DNA of 64,000 nucleotides, taken from assembly GCA_964590435.1 (NCBI GenBank), contig CAZPWT010000008.1, positions 62,001 through 126,000 of the forward strand, written 5' to 3'. How positions within the stretch are numbered: position 1 is the first letter of the stretch; every line of letters starts with the position of its first letter. The notes below the pieces were generated by a model that was not told the origin of the DNA, did not search any database, and was given only the letters and a program-made list of their open reading frames with translations. Shown piece by piece: positions 49,962-56,681 of this stretch. This DNA is from WSZJ01 sp964590435 (GTDB lineage: Bacteria; Planctomycetota; MHYJ01; WSZJ01). Made by a program: the position numbers and the translations under genes.

Positions 49962-49995
49962 CCTTTCCTGGCCGCCGGCCGCTGGCAACTCGCCA
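49962..49995 (-). repeat. Heptamer array (CCAGCGG type) after the intact ferritin gene
   Basis: Plus-strand units in register are CCTTTCC, TGGCCGC, CGGCCGC, TGGCAAC, TCGCCAT. On the minus strand CCAGCGG and CCGGCGG can be read. This is the same position as the 48715-48742 array relative to ferritin, but a different heptamer. Confidence 0.65.
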
Positions 49996-50496
49996 TTACC
50001 CCTTCTCCGGCCCTCTCGACCCGAGCTCGCGATCGATCTCGAGCAGCGCCACGGGATCGTTCTTGATGAGATTGAACTTCGCGACGATGTCCCGCGCCTG
50101 CTTCTCCTCTTCCACCTGCTCCGTCAGGAACCACTGCAGCTCGACCATGAGCGAGAAGGCCTTCTCCTTCTGGGCCAGCTCGTACAGCGCGTCGATCCGC
50201 TTCGAAACGCTCAGCTCCTGCGCCAGCGCCGCCTCGAAGACCTCCTGCATGCTCTTGAACTTCACCTTCGGCTCCGGGATCGCGTTCAGCTTCACGCCGC
50301 CTCCACGGTTCTGGAGGAAGTCGAGCAGCTTCATGGCGTGCCCGTATTCCTCGGAGCTCTGGATCCGGAGCCACTTCGCAAATCCGTGAAAGTGGTTCGC
50401 GGAGCAGTGGGCGGACATCGCGAGGTAGGTGTAGGAAGAGACGAGCTCGTTGTTGATCTGCTCGTTGACGGCTTCGAGGACGTTGGCGGTGACCAT
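49996..50496 (-). CDS. Ferritin (FtnA-type), internal start in the GNAT frame
   Basis: The 166-aa protein has the ferritin four-helix bundle. Helix A is NEQINNELVSSYTYLAMSAH, helix B has the iron ligands SSEEYGHAMK, and helices C-D carry EAALAQELSVSKRI and WFLTEQVEEEKQARD. The length and motifs fit bacterial FtnA, which stores Fe(III) in a 24-mer shell. CSAN replaces part of the usual FE.NL helix-A site, so the ferroxidase centre may be altered. AAAGGAG lies 6 nt before the ATG, so a start here is well supported even though the reading frame is open upstream into the GNAT gene. Confidence 0.88.
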   Translation of the reverse strand: MVTANVLEAVNEQINNELVSSYTYLAMSAHCSANHFHGFAKWLRIQSSEEYGHAMKLLDFLQNRGGGVKLNAIPEPKVKFKSMQEVFEAALAQELSVSKRIDALYELAQKEKAFSLMVELQWFLTEQVEEEKQARDIVAKFNLIKNDPVALLEIDRELGSRGPEKG

Positions 50497-51084
50497 GGCG
50501 GCTCCTTTGGAGTGGGAGGGTCGGGACGGCGGCGCATTCTGCGTATGGAGGGCGGGAAGCGCAACTCCTTGTAGCGTGGAGATTTCTGGCCAGCCGTAGC
50601 CGGCGTGGGGGAGGTCCTGGGAACCGAAGCGGGAGGACTTCTCGCCGGCGGGGCGGCCGCCGAGGGACTCGTAGAAGCGGCGGGAGGGGGCGTTGTCGCG
50701 GAGGACCCAGAGGACCATGGCGCGGTGGCCGGCGGCAGCCAGGTCGCGGGCGAGGGCGGCGACGAGGGCGCTTCCCAGGCCTTTTCCTGCAAAGGCTTTG
50801 CGGATGTAAATCGCGTACAGCTCGGCGTCGTATTCGGTGTCGAGATCGCGGTTGGGGCCCCCCGTCGCGAACCCCACGACTTTGCCGCGCACCTCCGCCA
50901 CGAACGTGATCGTCCCGGGCGTCGCCAGCCGCTGGCGGCGGCGCTTCTCGAAGTCCGCGTACGACAGCGATTTCAGGTAAGCGGCGTCGACGATGCCGCG
51001 GTAGGCGGTGCGCCACGTGTCGACGTGGACGCGGGCGATCGCCGGCGCGTCGGATTCGGTCGCGGGTCGGATGCGCGGGGTCAT
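49996..51084 (-). CDS. Continuous GNAT-plus-ferritin frame
   Basis: The frame is open from the Met of a GNAT acetyltransferase at 51084 to the ferritin stop at 49996, 362 codons in all. Residues 1-172 are a GNAT with TPRIRPATESDAPAIARVHVDTWRTAY and the acetyl-CoA loop RKAFAGKGLGSALVAAL. A 24-residue linker rich in Pro and Ser follows, then the ferritin Met at residue 197. A full-length fusion is possible. The good internal SD argues that ferritin is also, or only, made separately. The stop of a normal GNAT gene is missing, and this should be kept as an open question. Confidence 0.6.
   Translation of the reverse strand: MTPRIRPATESDAPAIARVHVDTWRTAYRGIVDAAYLKSLSYADFEKRRRQRLATPGTITFVAEVRGKVVGFATGGPNRDLDTEYDAELYAIYIRKAFAGKGLGSALVAALARDLAAAGHRAMVLWVLRDNAPSRRFYESLGGRPAGEKSSRFGSQDLPHAGYGWPEISTLQGVALPALHTQNAPPSRPSHSKGAAMVTANVLEAVNEQINNELVSSYTYLAMSAHCSANHFHGFAKWLRIQSSEEYGHAMKLLDFLQNRGGGVKLNAIPEPKVKFKSMQEVFEAALAQELSVSKRIDALYELAQKEKAFSLMVELQWFLTEQVEEEKQARDIVAKFNLIKNDPVALLEIDRELGSRGPEKG
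50502..50508 (-). promoter_or_regulatory. Ribosome-binding site that decides the ferritin start
   Basis: On the minus strand AAAGGAG precedes the ferritin ATG by a 5-nt GCCGCC-type gap. It lies inside the upstream GNAT reading frame. It is the main evidence that ferritin is initiated internally. Confidence 0.7.
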
Positions 51085-52076
51085 GCGGGGACGGCGCTTC
51101 GACTGAGGAAGCGTCCCATCGCGAGGAACCACGGGCAAAGGAGGACGGTGAGGAGGGCGGTGGTGACCTTGATGGCGGCGAGGGAGTCGGCGAGGCCGGC
51201 GGCGGTCATGGCGAAGCCGGTGAGCCAGAGGGCCCAGGTCCAGGCGCGGAGCCAGCGCGGGAGGGCGGGGGTGGCGAGCGTGAGGACGACGCCGGCGACG
51301 CAATAGAGGCCGTTGGCGAAGATCGTGGTGATGAGGCCGAGGGCATGGGGCCAGTGGCGCGGGACTTCGGAAGTGCCGAACGCGAGGACCGCTTCGCAGC
51401 CGAGGTCGAACGTGGCACCGATGCAGGCGAGCGCGAAGGCGGCGCGACTGGCGCGGGACGACGGGAGGAAGGAGCCCCACCAGCCGTAGAACGCGATGAG
51501 GGTGAGTGCGCCGAGCATCCAGAGGCCCCAGCTGGCGGCCCAGCGGGGCTCGACGCCCTGGAACCACACGAACCTTTCGCGGCCGAGGGGGTCCTTCTCG
51601 AAGTACGGCGCGATCACGAACGCCATCGCGAACGCCGCGGCCGTGTGGACGACCGCGGCGGCCCACGGCGCGGCGCGGCGGATCGACGTCCCGATGTCGT
51701 GTCCGTCGAGCAGCCGCAGACCGAATGGCAGGAAGCGCGCGAGGGACGTGAACACGGGGACGACCAGCAGCAGCGGGGACGCGCCGCGGGAGACGAGAAG
51801 CGCCCAGAGCCCCGCGTCGGCGGCGGACGCGACGAACCCGGCGAGCGCCGCGACGCCGTGCCACTTCGGGCGGAACGCGGCGAGACAGAAAACCGCCGCC
51901 AGGGAGACATGGAAGCCGCCGTAAACGCGCGCCCCAAGCTCGAGCCCGGCGTCGCGCCAAAGCAGCTGCCGCACGCCCTCGAACGCCAGGATCGCCACCA
52001 GGGCAAGACAGGCGCTGATCGCGGCCGCATGCGCGAACACGAACGCATGGCATTCCTCGCGCCGCGGATGGCTCAT
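51081..52076 (-). CDS. Polytopic membrane protein of unknown function
   Basis: The 331-aa protein has about nine hydrophobic helices of 18-22 residues with few charges, such as LALVAILAFEGVRQLLW and SLAAVFCLAAFRPKWHGVAAL. It has no transporter signature that I recognise. Its ATG is followed at the other end by an ATGA overlap into the GNAT gene. A short frame with a plausible SD lies 10 nt upstream and may form the operon start. Confidence 0.75.
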   Translation of the reverse strand: MSHPRREECHAFVFAHAAAISACLALVAILAFEGVRQLLWRDAGLELGARVYGGFHVSLAAVFCLAAFRPKWHGVAALAGFVASAADAGLWALLVSRGASPLLLVVPVFTSLARFLPFGLRLLDGHDIGTSIRRAAPWAAAVVHTAAAFAMAFVIAPYFEKDPLGRERFVWFQGVEPRWAASWGLWMLGALTLIAFYGWWGSFLPSSRASRAAFALACIGATFDLGCEAVLAFGTSEVPRHWPHALGLITTIFANGLYCVAGVVLTLATPALPRWLRAWTWALWLTGFAMTAAGLADSLAAIKVTTALLTVLLCPWFLAMGRFLSRSAVPA

Positions 52077-52086
52077 GGCCGGGCGG

Positions 52087-52212
52087 CTACTTCCGCCCTT
52101 CCTTCCGCTTTGCGAACTCCCCCGAGCGCGCGACTGCCTCGTCGAGCGCCTCTGCCCGGAGGACGTTTCCGCCGCGCCGTTCGCAGAGGGGCGCGGCATG
52201 TGCGGTGCGCAT
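52087..52212 (-). CDS. Possible 41-aa small protein upstream of the membrane protein
   Basis: The frame reads MRTAHAAPLCERRGGNVL, then a charged helix EALDEAVARSGEFAKRKEGRK. GAGGA lies 8 nt before the ATG and its stop is 10 nt before the membrane-protein start. Codon use fits the genome. There is no known family. Confidence 0.35.
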   Translation of the reverse strand: MRTAHAAPLCERRGGNVLRAEALDEAVARSGEFAKRKEGRK

Positions 52213-52309
52213 AGAAGTTCCTCAAGGAGTCCTGGGCCGGCGACGATAGCACGGGCACAAACGCCTCCACAAAGTCGAGCTGCATGTCTCGTTCCACGGG
52301 GTCCTTCGC

Positions 52310-52434
52310 GGAAGCGCGAGAGGCGGACCGGGGGGTCGAGCGGTCGGGGCGAGCGCAGCGACGCCGCCCGCCGTTCGGCGGCGTCGCGCAGCGAGGTCCG
52401 ACCGCCGACCCCCCGGTTCGCCTCTCGCGCTTCC
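52310..52434. repeat. 125-bp palindromic element with a central bubble
   Basis: Arms 52310-52368 and 52377-52434 are reverse complements over a 37-bp lower stem with one G-U pair and a single bulge. A ten-base internal bubble holds GAGCGCAGCGA in both strands, and an 11-bp upper stem with an 8-nt loop closes it. It lies between a minus-strand small-ORF unit and mutS on the plus strand. It has the build of a REP/BIME or small mobile palindrome. Confidence 0.8.
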
Positions 52435-52477
52435 GGTGGATTGACATGCGCGCCCCCGGTCCCTCAGACTCCGCCGC

Positions 52478-54979
52478 ATGGCAACGCCGCTCATGGAGCA
52501 GTACCTCGCGATCAAGCGACAGCATCCCGACGACCTGCTGTTCTTCCGCCTCGGCGACTTCTACGAAATGTTCTACGAGGACGCGAAGACGGCGGCGCGG
52601 GCGCTGGGGATCACGCTGACGTCGCGGTTCAAGGGCGAGCAGGCGGTGCCGATGGCGGGCGTGCCCGTCGTCTCGTACGAGAACTACGTCGCGAAGCTGC
52701 TGCGCGCCGGGTTCCGGGTGGCGGTGTGCGAGCAGACGCAGGACGCGGAGGAGGCGGAAGGGCTGGTCGAGCGCGGCGTCGTGCGCGTCATGACCCCCGG
52801 GACGCTGACGGAGCAGAACCTGCTCCACGCAAAGTCCGCGAACTTCCTCGCGGCGGCGTGCCCCACGAAGGGCGGCGTGTTCTCGCTGGCGTGGGCGGAT
52901 CTTTCGACGGGGCAGTTTTACGCCGAAGGGCTTCCGGAGCGGGAGCTGCTCGACGAACTGACGCGGCTGGCCCCGACGGAACTGCTCGTGCCCGAGAATC
53001 TGCGCGAGGCAGAGTGGCTCGCACCCGTGAAAGACGCGCTCAAGGTCTGCGTGACCCCGGCGCCGGAGTGGGACTTCGAACCCGCGCGGAGCGACGAGAT
53101 CCTCGGGAAGCACTTCGGCACCGCCGGCACCGGCGGCTTCGGGCTCGAGGGGATCCCGCTTCCCGCCGCGGCCGCGATCGTCGAGTACCTGCGGCGGACG
53201 CAGCGGACGGAGCTGCGGCACCTCGCGCGGCTGCTGCCGTTCTCGCGGGACGGCCGCGTGTTCCTCGACCGGGCGACGCAGCTCGGGCTCGAGCTGACGC
53301 GGACGATGCGCGGTGGCGACGACGGCGAGACGCTGCTCGGCGTCCTCGACCGCACCTCGACCGCGATGGGCGCGCGGCTCCTGCGCGACTGGCTCCTCTG
53401 CCCGCTCCGCGACGTCCCCGCCATCCGCCGCCGCCACGACGCCGTCCAGGAACTCGCCGAGCAGCACCTCTTCCGACAGGAACTCCAGGCCGCCATGCGC
53501 CGCATGGGCGACCTCGAGCGCCTCGCCGCCCGCCTCGGCTCCGGCCGCGCCAACGCCCGCGACCTCGCCGGCGTCGCTGTCACGCTGCTCCAGGTCCCTG
53601 AGCTGAAGGAAGCGCTCGCCACGGCGAAGACCGCGCTCGTCGGCGACGTCGCCGCTTCCCTCGACCCGCAGGAAGACCTCGCCGCGACGCTGACCCGCGC
53701 CCTCACGGAAGATCCGCCGATGACGCTCAAGGAGGGCGGGCTCATCCGCGACGGCTTCGACGAGGAACTCGACCGACTCCGCTCGCTCCAGCGTGACGGC
53801 CAGTCGTGGATCGCGCGGTTCCAGGCGGACGAGCAGAAGCGCACCGGGATCCCGGTGAAGGTCGGGTTCAACCAGGTGTTCGGGTATTACATCGAGATCA
53901 CGCACGCGCAGGCCGGGAAGGGCGAAGTGCCGCCGGAGTACATCCGCAAGCAGACGACGAAGAACGCGGAGCGGTACATCACGCCGGCGCTGAAGGAACA
54001 CGAGACGGAGGTCCTGAACGCGGACACGGCGGGGAAGAAGCGGGAGTACGAAGTGCTGCTCGAGCTGCGCGAGCGGGCGGCGAAGGGCGTGGCGACGCTG
54101 CTGCGGACGGCCGCGGCGATCGCGGAGCTCGACGTGGTCGCTTCGATGGCGCAGGTGGCGGTCGAGCACCGCTACGCGCGCCCCGTCGTCGACGAGTCCG
54201 GCGCGCTGGAGATCAAGGACGGGCGCCACCCGGTGCTGGAGAGGTTCACGCAGGACCGCTTCGTCCCGAACGACGCTGCTCTCGACACCGACGGCGCGCG
54301 CATCGGCCTGATCACGGGGCCGAACATGGCGGGGAAATCGACGTACATCCGGCAGGTGGCGCTGATCGCGCTGATGGCGCAGGCCGGGAGTTTCGTGCCG
54401 GCCGCCGCGGCCCGGATCGGCGTCGTGGACCGCATCTTCACCCGCGTCGGCGCCGGCGACGAGCTCACGCGCGGGAACTCGACGTTCATGGTCGAGATGA
54501 ACGAAACCGCCGCGATCCTGCACAACGCCACGGCGCGGTCGCTCGTCATCCTCGACGAGATCGGCCGCGGCACTTCCACTTTCGACGGCCTCTCCATCGC
54601 CTGGGCCGTCACCGAGTACCTCCACGACCGCGTCGGCGCCCGCACGCTCTTCGCCACCCACTACCACGAGCTCACTGCGCTCGCCCGCGCGCTCCCCGGC
54701 CTCCGCAACCTCCACCTCCACGTCCGCGAGCACCAGGGGCGCATCGTCTTCACGCACCGCATCGGCCAGGGCGCGACCGACAAGTCCTACGGCGTCCACG
54801 TCGCGCAGCTCGCCGGGCTGCCCAAGCCCGTCGTCGAACGGGCGGGGCAGATCCTGAAGCGCCTCGAGGACCAGGAGCTGGAGGTCGCGGACCGGCCGAA
54901 GTTCGCGCGGCAGGCGAGCGCGGCGAAGGCGCTGCAGCGGTCGCTGTTCGGGGAGGACAGCGCGCGGGAGAAGCCATAG
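52478..54979 (+). CDS. mutS: DNA mismatch repair protein MutS
   Basis: The 833-aa protein carries the MutS1 mismatch-sensing Phe-x-Glu as FYE (Phe28, Glu30), connector and core regions, and the C-terminal ABC ATPase. The ATPase has Walker A GPNMAGKST (614-622), STFMVEM and the Walker B region SLVILDEIGRGTSTFDGLS. The length is slightly short of E. coli MutS (853). It acts with MutL, which is not in the window. The start is the ATG at 52478; MEQYL five codons later is an alternative. Confidence 0.97.
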   Translation: MATPLMEQYLAIKRQHPDDLLFFRLGDFYEMFYEDAKTAARALGITLTSRFKGEQAVPMAGVPVVSYENYVAKLLRAGFRVAVCEQTQDAEEAEGLVERGVVRVMTPGTLTEQNLLHAKSANFLAAACPTKGGVFSLAWADLSTGQFYAEGLPERELLDELTRLAPTELLVPENLREAEWLAPVKDALKVCVTPAPEWDFEPARSDEILGKHFGTAGTGGFGLEGIPLPAAAAIVEYLRRTQRTELRHLARLLPFSRDGRVFLDRATQLGLELTRTMRGGDDGETLLGVLDRTSTAMGARLLRDWLLCPLRDVPAIRRRHDAVQELAEQHLFRQELQAAMRRMGDLERLAARLGSGRANARDLAGVAVTLLQVPELKEALATAKTALVGDVAASLDPQEDLAATLTRALTEDPPMTLKEGGLIRDGFDEELDRLRSLQRDGQSWIARFQADEQKRTGIPVKVGFNQVFGYYIEITHAQAGKGEVPPEYIRKQTTKNAERYITPALKEHETEVLNADTAGKKREYEVLLELRERAAKGVATLLRTAAAIAELDVVASMAQVAVEHRYARPVVDESGALEIKDGRHPVLERFTQDRFVPNDAALDTDGARIGLITGPNMAGKSTYIRQVALIALMAQAGSFVPAAAARIGVVDRIFTRVGAGDELTRGNSTFMVEMNETAAILHNATARSLVILDEIGRGTSTFDGLSIAWAVTEYLHDRVGARTLFATHYHELTALARALPGLRNLHLHVREHQGRIVFTHRIGQGATDKSYGVHVAQLAGLPKPVVERAGQILKRLEDQELEVADRPKFARQASAAKALQRSLFGEDSAREKP

Positions 54980-55028
54980 TCGTTGCCTGCCGGCCGTTTG
55001 CACTTCTCGCCTCGCCCCCGCCTCAAGC

Positions 55029-55034
55029 TATACT
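55029..55034 (+). promoter_or_regulatory. TATACT promoter hexamer
   Basis: TATACT lies 34 nt before the ATG at 55063, and GGAG is 8-9 nt before that ATG, so this transcript is leadered. Confidence 0.45.
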
Positions 55035-55062
55035 CCCCGCCTCATCCTCCGGAGAACGCCCC

Positions 55063-55464
55063 ATGGAAATGCGCGAACTGCTGAAGAAGACCGTCGAGCA
55101 GGGAAAGTGGATCAACATCCGCGAGTCCGGCGGAAGCTGGACCGTGACGCTGGACCTCAAGGGCGGCCGGAAACAGACCGTGCTGGTGTCGACGTTCGAG
55201 GAGGGCGGGCATGCGTACGGCCGCCTCAAGTCGAAGGTCGGCCCCGCCGCGGCGCTGTCGAGCCAGCGGCCGACGATGGCGCTGCGCATGAACGCCGGCC
55301 TCACGCACGGGTCGCTCTGCATCGACGGGGAGGACCTCGTCATCCAGGAGACGCTGATGCTCTCCGAGACGACGCCGACGCACCTGCTCGCGTCCCTTCA
55401 GTACATCGGCGAAGCGGCGGACCGGTACGAGAAGACGATGGCGGGCGGCTCGGACAAACATTAG
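55063..55464 (+). CDS. Small YbjN-like protein
   Basis: The 133-aa protein has a helix-strand pattern (MRELLKKTVEQGKWINIRES, then LDLKGGRKQTVLVSTF, then HLLASLQYIGEAADRYEKT) that recalls the YbjN/type-III-chaperone fold. That call rests on pattern only. It is a free unit between mutS and the convergent DUF2950-like gene, six bases from the latter's stop. Confidence 0.6.
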   Translation: MEMRELLKKTVEQGKWINIRESGGSWTVTLDLKGGRKQTVLVSTFEEGGHAYGRLKSKVGPAAALSSQRPTMALRMNAGLTHGSLCIDGEDLVIQETLMLSETTPTHLLASLQYIGEAADRYEKTMAGGSDKH

Positions 55465-55470
55465 GTCTGC

Positions 55471-56679
55471 CTAGAGGCGCTGCCAGCCGGCATCCAGAAG
55501 GTCTTTCGTCTCCGCAGGCCACCGGCTCGGGTCCGGCGCGGAATCTTCGAGCGCCTCGAGGATGTCGCGCAGGCGCCGCCTGGCTTCGGGCGAAGCGGAC
55601 TTCAGCGCTTCCCGCATCGCGGTGAGGGCTTTGCGCCCGAGGGATCGCAGTTTCGCATCGGCGGCCTCGCGCGTTTGCAGCGCCTCGGCTCCCAGGTCGG
55701 CCAGCGCGGCGGCGATCGCGGTGGATTCGTCGGCGGTCGGCGCGCCCGACGCCGACTCGCGGCCCGTGGCGTCGCCGAGATCTCTTCCCCAGACCTGCCC
55801 GTCTTCGCTCACGACGAGCGTCAGCCAGCCGGTCACGCCGTGCTCGGCGGGAATCGCGAGGAACGCGAACTTTCCCGGGTTCTCCCAGGCATTCGTGTCG
55901 GGGTCCGCGCCATCAGTCGGGAGCGGATGGCCGGCCTCGTCGGACGCGAGCGCGGCGAACCGGTAGCCGTTCCACGGCGCGGCGGGCGCTGCGGCGGTGA
56001 GCTGCGGCCTGGCGGCGCCGGAAGCCGGAAGCGGCCTGAGATCGGCGGCGGCGGCTTCGGGCGGAATCAGGGTGAGAGGCTTGCCGTCGCCGTCCGCCAG
56101 GCGCGCGAGCCCCGACCAGTCCCCCGTCCAGAAGTCCGCGGCGCCGTTGCCGTCGAGGTCGCCGTCGCGCAGCTTCGTCTCCGCCGCAACCGCCGCCTTC
56201 AGCACCCGCAGCGCTTCCCCCTGGTTCCGCAGCGGACGGTGCGCCTCGCGCCCCGGCTGGAACTTGCCCTTCGACCAGGTCATGACCAGCACGGTGCCGC
56301 GGTCGATCGCGACGGCGACAACGCGCTCGCCGCCTTCGACGGGGGAAGATCGCTCGAAGCTCATCAGCGGGGCGATCGCCAGCGCCCGCTCGTTTTCCTC
56401 CGCGTCCCCCTCGACAAGCGCGCCGATGAACTCGCGGTCTTTCCGCGCGATCGCCGTCGCCAGGAACCTCCACGCCTCGCGGCTGTCCGCCGGCGCCCCC
56501 GGCAGCGCCCAGTCGACCTTCGCCTGGCAGGAGTAGCACTGGCTCGCGCCCCACCCGAGCGTCGATTCGCAGTACGGGCACGCCGCCGACACCGTCTCCC
56601 GGTCCCACTCGGGGGGAAGCGCGGCTGCGGGAAGCGCCGTGAGGAGCACGGCCGTCAGGAGCCCGCGCGCCGCCCGCAT
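55471..56679 (-). CDS. Secreted DUF2950-like protein with an N-terminal zinc ribbon
   Basis: The 402-aa protein has a signal peptide (about residues 1-20). It is followed by two Cys pairs (CPYC...CYSC) forming a zinc-ribbon-like knot at about residues 34-51. The second half contains WNGYRFAALASDEAG and GKFAFLAIPAEHGVTGWLTLVVSEDGQVWGRDLG, the DUF2950 signature. The order of a zinc ribbon then DUF2950 is unusual. The start is 2 nt after the stop of the upstream fused dehydratase. Confidence 0.75.
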   Translation of the reverse strand: MRAARGLLTAVLLTALPAAALPPEWDRETVSAACPYCESTLGWGASQCYSCQAKVDWALPGAPADSREAWRFLATAIARKDREFIGALVEGDAEENERALAIAPLMSFERSSPVEGGERVVAVAIDRGTVLVMTWSKGKFQPGREAHRPLRNQGEALRVLKAAVAAETKLRDGDLDGNGAADFWTGDWSGLARLADGDGKPLTLIPPEAAAADLRPLPASGAARPQLTAAAPAAPWNGYRFAALASDEAGHPLPTDGADPDTNAWENPGKFAFLAIPAEHGVTGWLTLVVSEDGQVWGRDLGDATGRESASGAPTADESTAIAAALADLGAEALQTREAADAKLRSLGRKALTAMREALKSASPEARRRLRDILEALEDSAPDPSRWPAETKDLLDAGWQRL

Positions 56680-56681
56680 CG

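Noticed and set aside
10286..49995. CRISPR arrays at the period-7 repeats
   Set aside because: The units are only 7 bp, directly abutting, and have no spacers. No cas genes are in the window.
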